The notes below the pieces were generated by a model that was not told the origin of the DNA, made no database searches, and saw only the letters and a program-made list of their open reading frames with translations. Source: Bacillota bacterium (GTDB lineage: Bacteria > Bacillota > Clostridia > Peptostreptococcales > Anaerovoracaceae). Taken from it: DNA of 33,833 bases. Position numbers and translations under genes: made by a program. Below, piece by piece: positions 16,632-23,898 of the stretch. Position 1 is the first letter of the stretch, and each line of letters opens with the position of its first letter. Where the stretch lies: positions 1 to 33,833 of the forward strand of contig JAFRXM010000019.1 in NCBI GenBank assembly GCA_017443515.1, in the 5' to 3' direction.

Positions 16632-18599
16632 TCATCCTCCGAAAGTGTTGCTATACTCAAATGGTACTTCCATGATGGAACTGTTTTTCCTTACGAATAC
16701 AGGCGGCGTGCCTACAGGCGCTTCTATATCGAAGCTTCCGCCTCCGTATTCTTTTCCTGTAAAGAGATGCACCCATTCGTCTTCCGGGAGCCATACCTTC
16801 CTGGACTTTGCGCCTTCGCTAAGCACTGGCGCCACAAGTATATCTCTTCCCAGAAGGTACTCGGTCTTTTCCGTGTAGGCGGGTTCTTCGTCGTAGTGGT
16901 AGAAGAGGGGGCGCATCACAGGGGTGCCTTTTTCCGCATTCTGCTTTTCCAGCGCTTTAAGGTAGGGCTTAAGATCCGCGTGGATGCGCGAGGTTTTTGC
17001 TAGCTGGGCAAGCAGTTCTTCGTCGTCTGTTATCTGCACGTTGCGCGATGGCTGGTTCCCCTCGTGGCTCCTGAAGAGCGGCGAGAAGGCGTTCATCTCC
17101 TCCCAGCGCATGAGAAGCTCCTTGCTCCTTGTCATGTGCATGATGGTTGTGTAACCTCCGACGTCGGAATGGGTGATGCCAAATCCGCTCATGGCGAGAG
17201 AAAGCGTTGCCGGTATTACGGAAGGCAGTCCATCGTCAACAGACCAGTCCACATGCTGGTCGCCGGTCCACATCATGTCCGATGCGGCTACAGTGCCTGT
17301 GTTTCCGGCGCGGGTGAAGAAGAACACCTCGTCCTGTTTCCCGGATTCTTCTATGGCTTCTCGGTTGAGCTTTGCCCAGATGGCAGGCCAGCGGTTGTGG
17401 AGTTTCTGAGGATCCTCTCCGGAGAAGAGGACGCAGTCCACGGGCAGGTATTCTCCGAAGTCGGCCATCCAGCCACCCATGCCTATGCCTATCATGTTGC
17501 TCTTTATTACGCCCTTGTACCACTCGTAGGCTTCGGGGTTCGTGAAGTCTATCATCGCGGCGGGGAAGGTGGTGATGGTGACGAGGTAGTCCTTGCCGTT
17601 TTTGTCCTTTACGCACCATCCGCGCTCAGAAGCGTAGCTGTAGAGCTCTTTTTCTATGGCCATGAAGGGGTTGATATATCCCAGGAAATGAATGCCGCGG
17701 GCCTTCCACTGCGCGATCTTGTTCTCCAGATCAGGGTACAGCTGCCTGTCCTGCTCCCAGTTCCACATCACCTGGTAGCCGAAGCCGGTCCTTCTGCAGC
17801 CGCACCAGTCCTGCGACCATATGCCGCAGACCTTCGCTCCGGCGGAGACTGCCTGCTCTATCTTTCTGTCTATGACTTCGGGGCCTTCCTGCACTGCAAG
17901 TATGGCTCCGTCGTAGATCCAGTCGGGGAGGATGCGCTGCCTTCCCAGAAGGGCGCTGAGCTTTTCCGAAAGTTCTTCGAAGCTCTCCGCGCTCTGGGTA
18001 TAGATGACTGGCGGCTCCTGGCTGTAGAAGACGGTCTTCTGAGGATCTTTAAAATCGAACTCGCTGTACGCCGAAACATCCGCGTGCAGGAAATACTTTC
18101 TGCTTGAAATGAAGGTGGGCTGTGCGTAATATGATTCGTACTTTTTGAAGGGGAGTGTCCTGGCGGGCTTTTTGCCGAAGATCTTCTCCTTGATCATCTT
18201 TTTGCCTATGCGGTCGGCGTTCTGGTGCTCCGCGACGAATATGCGCACCTTTTCGCCCTTAAGATCGAGTTTGGAATAGACTTCTCCGCAGCCGTAGATG
18301 TGCTCACCGGCGTATGCCGGCAGGGTGGTCCAGAAGCGGTCGAAAGCGCTGTTTTCAGGAACGGTAAGCTCGGCCTTTGCAAGTCCGCCTGTCTCGATGA
18401 CGGAGAGGATGAATTCTTCTCCGGAAGAGGGCTCCCTGAGTTTGATGCTGAAGCCGGATGGACTTTCCTGCTGCGATACCTTTTCAAGCGCGTACCTGCG
18501 GCTCAGCTTCTGTCTGTATCTGAAGCTGCCGCGGTTCATTGTGAAGCGGTTTTCGCCTTTGCCGACAGCGATCTGAATATCTTTGAAAAACTCCGTCAT
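16632..18599 (-). CDS. yihQ: GH31 alpha-glycosidase, sulfoquinovosidase (YihQ-like)
   Basis: The 655-residue protein aligns closely with what I recall of E. coli YihQ, at a constant offset of 25. Nucleophile D380 (GGWMADFGEYLP) matches D405, acid/base D447 (TGDQHVDW) matches D472, Q237 matches Q262, Q263 matches Q288, W279 matches W304 and Y483 matches Y508. These last residues surround the sulfonate in YihQ. One known contact differs: R301 of E. coli is Q276 here. The enzyme should release sulfoquinovose from sulfoquinovosyl glycerol. There is no signal peptide, so it acts in the cytosol after uptake of the glycoside. It is the first gene of the operon, with AAAGGG before the ATG and a strong promoter upstream. 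Confidence 0.9.
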   Translation of the reverse strand: MTEFFKDIQIAVGKGENRFTMNRGSFRYRQKLSRRYALEKVSQQESPSGFSIKLREPSSGEEFILSVIETGGLAKAELTVPENSAFDRFWTTLPAYAGEHIYGCGEVYSKLDLKGEKVRIFVAEHQNADRIGKKMIKEKIFGKKPARTLPFKKYESYYAQPTFISSRKYFLHADVSAYSEFDFKDPQKTVFYSQEPPVIYTQSAESFEELSEKLSALLGRQRILPDWIYDGAILAVQEGPEVIDRKIEQAVSAGAKVCGIWSQDWCGCRRTGFGYQVMWNWEQDRQLYPDLENKIAQWKARGIHFLGYINPFMAIEKELYSYASERGWCVKDKNGKDYLVTITTFPAAMIDFTNPEAYEWYKGVIKSNMIGIGMGGWMADFGEYLPVDCVLFSGEDPQKLHNRWPAIWAKLNREAIEESGKQDEVFFFTRAGNTGTVAASDMMWTGDQHVDWSVDDGLPSVIPATLSLAMSGFGITHSDVGGYTTIMHMTRSKELLMRWEEMNAFSPLFRSHEGNQPSRNVQITDDEELLAQLAKTSRIHADLKPYLKALEKQNAEKGTPVMRPLFYHYDEEPAYTEKTEYLLGRDILVAPVLSEGAKSRKVWLPEDEWVHLFTGKEYGGGSFDIEAPVGTPPVFVRKNSSIMEVPFEYSNTFGG

Positions 18600-18622
18600 T
18601 TCAAGCCCTTTGACCTTAGCTA

Positions 18623-18639
18623 TTAATTAAAACAATTAA
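18623..18639. promoter_or_regulatory. 17-bp palindrome, candidate ROK repressor operator
   Basis: TTAATT and AATTAA form a perfect 6+6 inverted repeat around a 5-base centre. It lies 9 bases beyond the -10 of the sulfosugar operon promoter, around or just after the expected transcription start. AT-rich palindromes of this kind are typical of ROK repressors. Binding by the operon's own ROK protein is inferred. Confidence 0.5.
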
Positions 18640-18648
18640 CCAATATTT

Positions 18649-18676
18649 ATTATATCATTTGTTTTATGTTTTGCAA
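18649..18676 (-). promoter_or_regulatory. promoter of the sulfoquinovose operon
   Basis: Read on the minus strand: TTGCAA (18671-18676), a 16-base spacer, then a perfect TATAAT (18649-18654). The GH31 start is 50 bases further on. It lies back to back with the nucleotidase promoter in a 132-base gap. Confidence 0.78.
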
Positions 18677-18694
18677 TCTTGTTTTGGATAATAC

Positions 18695-18724
18695 TTGAAT
18701 ACGCGCCTTTTTACAAGGTATAAT
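18695..18724 (+). promoter_or_regulatory. promoter of the nucleotidase gene, implying a leaderless transcript
   Basis: TTGAAT, an 18-base spacer and a perfect TATAAT are seen. The -10 ends only 7 bases before the ATG at 18732, so transcription should begin at or next to the A of the start codon. Confidence 0.68.
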
Positions 18725-18731
18725 CTGAAAT

Positions 18732-20153
18732 ATGAAAAAGATCACGATATGGCACACCAACGATGTGCACAGCAGATTTGAAAAGTTCACAGAGCTGGCG
18801 ACCTTCGCGGCAAACCATAAAGATTCGGAAAACGATCTTTTCCTTGACGCGGGCGATCTTGCCGATACGTTGTCCGTAATGGTCAGCGGCACGAAGGGTC
18901 TGGGTGCGATGAGGCTTGCAGAGACAGCCGGGATAGACGCCATGGCGGTTGGAAATAACGAGTTCCTGGCCGGAATAGATGTACTTCGCGGAATGGCCGC
19001 ATGCGGTGTTCCGATGCTTGCCTGCAACATCACCGATCTGGAAGGCCGTCCGGTGGAAGGCCTTGCGCCTTACATGGTCCTGGAAAGAGCAGGGGTAAGG
19101 ATACTTCTCATCGGCTGCTGCCCGTTCTTCAGGCACGTGAGCTTTTTTACCGACAACGCGGGCGTAAAACTGCAGGATCCAGTTGCAGCACTTCCGAAAG
19201 TCGTAGAAGAGGAGAGGAAAAACTGCGACATCTGCGTTCTTCTGTCGCACGGTGGCCGCAAACGCGATCTTGAGATAGCCGAAAAAATACCAGGAATAGA
19301 CGTCATCATAGGCGGCCACACCCACAGCGTCGCGCAGTACACCGAGCTGTCCTGCGGCAAGATCATACACCAGGCGGACTGCTACGCGCAGAGCCTGGGA
19401 AAGTTGGAGCTTTTCCTGGACGAGGAAAACCGCATCACCGGGTTCAACAGCGGGGAACTTAAAGTCAGCTGCGATCCGGACGCAGAGCTTTCCCGAGTTC
19501 TTTCTGAAGAGACCGCAAAGGGCGAGGCGGAGTTTTCCAGGACGCTCTTTACTATGAGCAGGGAGCTTTCATATGATCCCTTCGGCGAATGCCCCGCGGT
19601 GAACGTGGTGGCGGACAGCCTGTACGAGTTGTACGGAGGAGAATTTGCGATCATAAACAACGGCATCATAGAAAATGGTTTTTCCGGCGATATCTCGCGC
19701 ATGTTCCTTCTGAAGACTTCGCCTTCGATACTCAACCCGACTACGGTCTGGTGGCGGGGGCGCGACATCAGAAAGGCACTGCTGGCATCCTTCGACAGGG
19801 AGTTCATAAGCCAGGAAGGCAAAGGCCCCGGTTCGCGCTTTACAGTCCTCGGATCGCTTTCCGTAAGCCACAACGTAAGGGTGGAATACAGACCGGAAAA
19901 AGCCCCGGATATGAGCGATATGCTGAAAATCACAGTGAACGGCGAGCCTTTGGACGACGGCAGGCTCTACTGCGTGACAGCTGACGACTACATGTACCGC
20001 GGCGTTGTGGGCTACACCATGCTGAAAGGCTCTGAAAAGCCGGAGATATACTACAAAGGATATATCAGGGAAATGCTTGAAAGAACGCTGAACGACCCTG
20101 AAATACTAAGACACGCGGACGAAAAGAGAATATATATCACAGGGAGGAAATAA
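18732..20153 (+). CDS. cytosolic 5'-nucleotidase/metallophosphatase (UshA superfamily, YunD-like)
   Basis: The 473-residue protein has the two-domain layout of the 5'-nucleotidase family. A metallophosphatase domain carries IWHTNDVHSR at 6-15, GDLADT at 41-46, GNNEF at 74-78 and GGHTHS further on. A C-terminal 5_nucleotid_C domain (about 280-460) binds the base. Periplasmic UshA has GNHE; the Asn in place of the His is, as I recall, shared by the YunD group. There is no signal peptide, so it is cytosolic, unlike UshA. The start is fixed by the conserved motif right at the N-terminus. No Shine-Dalgarno is seen at usual spacing. It ends 1 base before the nitroreductase gene. Confidence 0.87.
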   Translation: MKKITIWHTNDVHSRFEKFTELATFAANHKDSENDLFLDAGDLADTLSVMVSGTKGLGAMRLAETAGIDAMAVGNNEFLAGIDVLRGMAACGVPMLACNITDLEGRPVEGLAPYMVLERAGVRILLIGCCPFFRHVSFFTDNAGVKLQDPVAALPKVVEEERKNCDICVLLSHGGRKRDLEIAEKIPGIDVIIGGHTHSVAQYTELSCGKIIHQADCYAQSLGKLELFLDEENRITGFNSGELKVSCDPDAELSRVLSEETAKGEAEFSRTLFTMSRELSYDPFGECPAVNVVADSLYELYGGEFAIINNGIIENGFSGDISRMFLLKTSPSILNPTTVWWRGRDIRKALLASFDREFISQEGKGPGSRFTVLGSLSVSHNVRVEYRPEKAPDMSDMLKITVNGEPLDDGRLYCVTADDYMYRGVVGYTMLKGSEKPEIYYKGYIREMLERTLNDPEILRHADEKRIYITGRK

Positions 20154-20154
20154 G

Positions 20155-20679
20155 ATGAATGACATTATCAGAGCCATGGAAGAACGCCGCAGCGTAAGGA
20201 AGTACAGGCCCGACATGCCGAAGAAGGAAGATCTTGAGCTCATAGCGCAGGCAGGTCTGTGGGCGGCAAGCGGAAGAGGCATGCAGGAATGCAAGACCAT
20301 AATCGTAACTGACCCGGCTGTAAGGGCGCTTTTTGTTGAGGCCAACCGCAAAGCAGGGGGCTTTCCTGAAGGCGCAGATCCCTTCTACGGAGCCCCGGTC
20401 ATAATGGCTGTAATTGCTGCAAAGGACCGCATCACAAACGTATGCGACGGCAGCCTTGTTATAGGCAACATGATGCTCGCTGCGCACTCTCTGGGCCTTG
20501 GCAGCATATGGATCCACCGCGCTAAGGAAGAGTTCGAACAGCCGGAATTCAAACAGCTCCTCAAAGACCTCGGCATAGAGGGCGAATGGATAGGTGTAGG
20601 CCACTGTGCCGTAGGATATACCGACGGCGAAGCTCCCAAGGCTGCTCCCAGAAAAGAAGGCAGAGTATTCTGGATATAA
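20155..20679 (+). CDS. nitroreductase family FMN protein
   Basis: The 174-residue protein shows the family's N-terminal pattern ERRSVRKYRPD (11-21). A central GNMMLAAHSLGLGSIWIHRA stretch and a GVGHCAVGY near the C-terminus bind FMN in related enzymes. These are homodimeric FMN-dependent NAD(P)H oxidoreductases; the natural substrate is seldom clear. The gene follows the nucleotidase stop by one base and is translated from AGGGAGG inside the upstream gene's end, so they are an operon. Whether the pairing has metabolic meaning is unknown. Confidence 0.88.
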   Translation: MNDIIRAMEERRSVRKYRPDMPKKEDLELIAQAGLWAASGRGMQECKTIIVTDPAVRALFVEANRKAGGFPEGADPFYGAPVIMAVIAAKDRITNVCDGSLVIGNMMLAAHSLGLGSIWIHRAKEEFEQPEFKQLLKDLGIEGEWIGVGHCAVGYTDGEAPKAAPRKEGRVFWI

Positions 20680-20698
20680 CAGGCGTTTTATGTACATA

Positions 20699-20724
20699 CG
20701 GCACTAAATACAGCCCGTTTTTTT
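20699..20724 (+). terminator. possible weak terminator after nitroreductase gene
   Basis: A short imperfect stem (CGGC against GCCCG with one bulged base) is followed by seven T. The stem is weak, so this is tentative. Confidence 0.3.
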
Positions 20725-20726
20725 GG

Positions 20727-20755
20727 TAGATTAATATGCCGCATTGTGATAGAAT
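20727..20755 (+). promoter_or_regulatory. probable folD promoter with extended -10
   Basis: TG-A-TAGAAT (20747-20755) forms an extended -10. TAGATT, a poor -35, lies 17 bases upstream of the TAGAAT. It leaves an untranslated leader of about 55 bases before folD. Confidence 0.5.
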
Positions 20756-20817
20756 AATCATGTTATGGACCAGCTGCAAGGCAGCAAAGTTTAAGCAGTA
20801 TCAATGGAGGATACAAG

Positions 20818-21678
20818 ATGAGCGCACAGGTATTAAGTGGTAAAGTCGTTGCACAGGCGATAAAAGACGAGTGCAAGGCTGCAGCAGAAGAACTCAGAGC
20901 AAAGGGCATAGCACCCAAGCTTGGTATAGTAAGAGTTGGCGAGAAGGATTCGGACCTCGCATATGAAAGAGGAGCAACAAAGACCCTCACCGCAGCAGGC
21001 GTAGACGTAGAAGTATTCGCTATGCCGGCAGATGTCTCCCAGGAAGACTTCGACAAGAAGCTCCAGGAAGTCAACGATGATCCCACAGTCAACGGCATAC
21101 TCATGTTCCTGCCGCTCCCCAAGCACCTTGATGAGAAGAAGGCACGCAACATGCTCAAGCCAGAAAAGGACATCGACGGCTGCACCACCGGTTCCCAGGC
21201 TGGCGTTTACGCAGGCAAGGACCTCGGATTCCCGCCGTGCACAGCCCAGGCATCTATGGAGATCCTCAAGTACTACAACATAGATCTTAAGGGCAAGAAG
21301 GCCGCTGTAATAGGCCGCAGCCTCGTTATAGGAAGGCCGGTAGCCATGATGCTCATGAACGCCAACGCTACTGTCACCATCTGCCACACCAAGACCGTGG
21401 ACGTTCCTTCCATCACCAGGGAGGCGGACGTTGTCATCGCGGCTTCCGGCCAGATGGAGAGCGTTACACCCGAGTACCTGTCCGAAGGACAGACCGTCAT
21501 CGACGTAGGCATCAGCTGGAACGATGCCAAGGGCAAGCTCTGCGGCGACGTAGACTACGACAAGGCTGAGCCCATAGTCGGCGCCATCACACCGGTCCCC
21601 GGCGGCGTAGGTTCTGTAACTACAGCAGTTCTCTGCAAGCACGTCATCAAGGCCTGCAAGGCTCAGAACGGTCTGTAA
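20818..21678 (+). CDS. folD: bifunctional methylenetetrahydrofolate dehydrogenase / methenyltetrahydrofolate cyclohydrolase
   Basis: FolD interconverts 5,10-methylene-, 5,10-methenyl- and 10-formyl-tetrahydrofolate. The 286-residue protein is of normal length. It shows the family's substrate region (catalytic Lys in the YERGATKTL-type helix where many homologues have YxxxK), GILMFLPLPKH, a PCTAQASMEILKYY segment, the Rossmann GRSLVIGRPVAMML, and the C-terminal TPVPGGVGSVTTAVL. In acetogens FolD works in the methyl branch of the Wood-Ljungdahl pathway, whose carbonyl/methyl-transfer genes lie 3-12 kb downstream on the other strand. It has its own promoter and a strong terminator, so it is a single-gene unit. 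Ribosome binding site GGAGG is at good spacing. Confidence 0.95.
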   Translation: MSAQVLSGKVVAQAIKDECKAAAEELRAKGIAPKLGIVRVGEKDSDLAYERGATKTLTAAGVDVEVFAMPADVSQEDFDKKLQEVNDDPTVNGILMFLPLPKHLDEKKARNMLKPEKDIDGCTTGSQAGVYAGKDLGFPPCTAQASMEILKYYNIDLKGKKAAVIGRSLVIGRPVAMMLMNANATVTICHTKTVDVPSITREADVVIAASGQMESVTPEYLSEGQTVIDVGISWNDAKGKLCGDVDYDKAEPIVGAITPVPGGVGSVTTAVLCKHVIKACKAQNGL

Positions 21679-21711
21679 TACAGGGCATTTAAGCGAATAA
21701 GATCATGACTG

Positions 21712-21746
21712 GAGGGGCAGATCTCTGCCCCTCTTTACATTTTTTT
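21712..21746 (+). terminator. strong intrinsic terminator after folD
   Basis: A perfect 9-bp GC-rich stem (GAGGGGCAG with CTGCCCCTC) and 4-base loop is followed by a T-rich tract ending in seven T. The T tract also contains the -35 of the next promoter. Confidence 0.87.
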
Positions 21747-21762
21747 GCATTTAGTGTATAAT
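21734..21762 (+). promoter_or_regulatory. promoter of the lysozyme-like gene
   Basis: TTTACA (21734-21739), a 17-base spacer and TATAAT (21757-21762) are seen. The -35 lies inside the T tract of the folD terminator. The TTG start codon is 39 bases beyond. Confidence 0.75.
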
Positions 21763-21801
21763 ATACAAACTTAGTTTTTTCAGATAAAAAGGGTCAACGG
21801 A

Positions 21802-23184
21802 TTGAAGAAGATCATACTGTGCGTACTTGCATTATTTCTGCTAATTGGGCTGGTCCCGCAGCAGGCTTACGCGCTCACATATGAACAGACTACTGCATCA
21901 CAGCCGAAGGCGATATGGGATTACCTGTACGCCAGGCTTGGTAATGCCTACGGTGTCGCAGGCATCATGGGCAATATGTACATGGAAAGCGGCCTGAGGC
22001 CAAACAACCTGGACAATACTGCCAACAGCGTCTTCGGCATGTCCGATGAAGAATACACAAACGCCGTGGACAGCGGCACCTACACGGATTTCGCAACGGA
22101 CAGATCCTATTACGGCCTCAACCAGTGGGGCGGTTCCAGAAAACAAAAACTCCTGAATTACGCAAAGTCTATCGATGCATCTGTGGGCAGCCTTACGGCG
22201 CAGCTCGGCTTTGTTATGCAGGAGCTGAATACAGGGTATTTCTCCGGCCTTAAGAATGAAATAATGAACGCCACTTCCATCAGGCAAGCTTCAGACCGCT
22301 GGCTTGCGGTGTATGGAGGCGTTCCAAACAAGGACGAGTCCAGCAAGGCCGCAAGGGCATCAAGAGGACAGGTGTACTTCGACGCTTACGCTCCGGAAGA
22401 GGTCAAGAATCCGCAGCCTCAGACTCCCGCAGTACCCGGTGATGATCCGGCTCCGCAGACCCAGCCCGACCCTGATCCGGACCCCGGAAACACGCAGCCT
22501 GATCCTGGAAACACCCAGACTCCCCCGTCCAGCGGATCAACAGACACCCAGCCACCAGCCCAGACAAGTTCTGATACCCAGCCGCCGGCAAAGACTAACG
22601 CCGACACAGCATCCAGCGAGCCTGTAATATATCGTTCCAATGATTCTACGCTCAAATCGCTGTCTGTAAGCGGATGCACAATATCTCCGCGCTTCAGGGC
22701 TTCTGTCACCAGCTACAGTGCCGAAGTAAACTACGGCGTAACTTCGGTAAGCGTAAACGCGCAAAAAAACCACAGCAAGGCATCAGTAAGCATCAGCGGC
22801 GGAGGTGATCTTCAGGTCGGAAGCAACAGCATCAGGATAGTCGTAACCGCTGAAGACGGCAGCAGGCGCACGTATACTGTAAACGTCGTAAGAAGGGAAA
22901 AGGGCATAGTCTTCGACGCGGACGAGGAGTTCACCGGTACCCAGGAGCTTGAAGAACAACAACCCCCGGATGCTCCCGGCAGCGATCAGCCCGCAGTGCC
23001 TGATGAAAACAACACATCCTCAGAGCCTGCCCAAAATGATGCCGCAAAGAAGGGCTCTAAGGAATGGTACAAGCAGAAAGCTTCACTTACATGGGAGAGC
23101 ATCGTATCGCAGCCGGTCCCGTACTATATTTTCGGAGCCGGGGCGCTTATACTGGTCCTTCTGATACTGCTTCTGGCGCTGTAG
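21802..23184 (+). CDS. exported, C-terminally membrane-anchored lysozyme-like protein with cadherin-like domain
   Basis: The 460-residue protein has a signal peptide (residues 1-24, cleavage after QAYA). A domain like phage tail lysozyme follows (about 33-190: IMGNMYMESGL with probable catalytic E62, then FGLNQWGG-like YGLNQWGG). Next come a Pro/Asp/Thr-rich linker (about 200-275) containing short repeats such as PDPGNTQ, and a cadherin-like beta-sandwich domain (about 283-372). An acidic linker leads to a C-terminal membrane helix (about 438-460). It is probably a peptidoglycan-cleaving surface enzyme for wall remodelling. It starts with TTG at 21802, which gives a perfect signal peptide. 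The family is often found in Clostridia and their phages, but nothing else here is phage-like. Confidence 0.83.
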   Translation: MKKIILCVLALFLLIGLVPQQAYALTYEQTTASQPKAIWDYLYARLGNAYGVAGIMGNMYMESGLRPNNLDNTANSVFGMSDEEYTNAVDSGTYTDFATDRSYYGLNQWGGSRKQKLLNYAKSIDASVGSLTAQLGFVMQELNTGYFSGLKNEIMNATSIRQASDRWLAVYGGVPNKDESSKAARASRGQVYFDAYAPEEVKNPQPQTPAVPGDDPAPQTQPDPDPDPGNTQPDPGNTQTPPSSGSTDTQPPAQTSSDTQPPAKTNADTASSEPVIYRSNDSTLKSLSVSGCTISPRFRASVTSYSAEVNYGVTSVSVNAQKNHSKASVSISGGGDLQVGSNSIRIVVTAEDGSRRTYTVNVVRREKGIVFDADEEFTGTQELEEQQPPDAPGSDQPAVPDENNTSSEPAQNDAAKKGSKEWYKQKASLTWESIVSQPVPYYIFGAGALILVLLILLLAL

Positions 23185-23235
23185 ATAAGCAACCAAAAAT
23201 GTATGATAAACATGCTGTGTAATTACGGCGTGTTG

Positions 23236-23244
23236 TGGTATAAT
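23236..23244 (+). promoter_or_regulatory. extended -10 promoter for the 183-aa membrane protein gene
   Basis: TG-G-TATAAT forms a consensus extended -10, about 27 bases before the ATG, which has GGGAGG upstream. No good -35 is needed or seen. Confidence 0.6.
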
Positions 23245-23271
23245 AGCGGTGGATAAAAGGGAGGGAATGAT

Positions 23272-23823
23272 ATGAAAAAGGGTAAGACACTGATAAGGCT
23301 GCTGATCTTAGGCGGCGTAGCATATGCATTATACAAGGTGCAGCAGGAAGAGGACGCGGCAGCCTTTAAGGAAACCTTACGCGAAGAGCTCGGTGAGCCT
23401 GAAGAAGAGCCCGTATGCGGTATGCCAAATCCCGTACGGGAGCTGAGCTTTGAGGAATTCAACAGATCGGCCGGTACTGATGTGGATTTTGGGGCGCTGG
23501 ACGGCACGGATCCCAGGACCTACTGCATCAACGCAGATCCTGTCATCTACGGAATAAGGCTCGACGATTCTGATTTCTTCAAGTACGATCTGCGCTTCTG
23601 CGAAAAAGGCTTTGATGGTGATATCTCCGGCATGCACTACGACTGGACTCAGCAGATAAACTATCCGGCAAGCGATCCGGAGTGCACAGTATACCTCAAC
23701 GAGGACGGGCAGGGCGTCTGCCGCTGGGAAGACGGAACAAGGCAGTACACGCTCGCAATGATAGAAGGAGCGTCGCTTGTTAAGCTCGTCTGGATGAGAA
23801 AAAAGCTGGTGTCGCTGTTCTAA
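23272..23823 (+). CDS. membrane-anchored protein of unknown function, 183 aa
   Basis: A short hydrophobic N-terminal segment (about 8-21, LIRLLILGGVAYALY) could be an uncleaved anchor. It is followed by an acidic linker and a soluble domain with many aromatic residues and Asp (about 60-175). I recognise no family. It has its own extended -10 promoter and good ribosome binding site, and the strong hairpin 43 bases downstream terminates it. It is therefore likely a stand-alone gene. Confidence 0.7.
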   Translation: MKKGKTLIRLLILGGVAYALYKVQQEEDAAAFKETLREELGEPEEEPVCGMPNPVRELSFEEFNRSAGTDVDFGALDGTDPRTYCINADPVIYGIRLDDSDFFKYDLRFCEKGFDGDISGMHYDWTQQINYPASDPECTVYLNEDGQGVCRWEDGTRQYTLAMIEGASLVKLVWMRKKLVSLF

Positions 23824-23865
23824 AACAGAAATGATTATTCTGTAAACAGTATTAAGTATCAAAAG

Positions 23866-23898
23866 AACAAGCCCCGGACTTCAGGTCTGGGGCTTGTT
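23866..23898. terminator. bidirectional terminator between the 183-aa gene and the acs operon
   Basis: A 14-bp stem (AACAAGCCCCGGAC against GTCTGGGGCTTGTT, one G-T pair) and 5-base loop is flanked by A-rich sequence on the left and T-rich on the right. It can terminate both convergent units. On the minus strand the stem includes the last codons and stop of the DUF3786 gene. Confidence 0.82.

Noticed and set aside
16631-16660. An earlier ATG adding 10 residues to the GPH symporter.
   Set aside because: It would overlap the sulfoquinovosidase gene. The ATG at 16630 has a well-placed GGAGG and leaves the genes exactly adjacent.
17064-18107. A 347-codon open frame on the + strand opposite the sulfoquinovosidase gene.
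   Set aside because: The sense gene carries every GH31 landmark. The antisense frame has no upstream signals.
20680-20817. Possible tetrahydrofolate riboswitch upstream of folD.
   Set aside because: The leader after the likely start is about 55 bases and shows none of the conserved riboswitch motifs that I can recognise.
22435-22600. Repetitive Pro/Asp/Thr-coding stretch that resembles a tandem repeat or CRISPR at first glance.
   Set aside because: It is the low-complexity linker of an exported protein: short, irregular, in frame, with no spacers.
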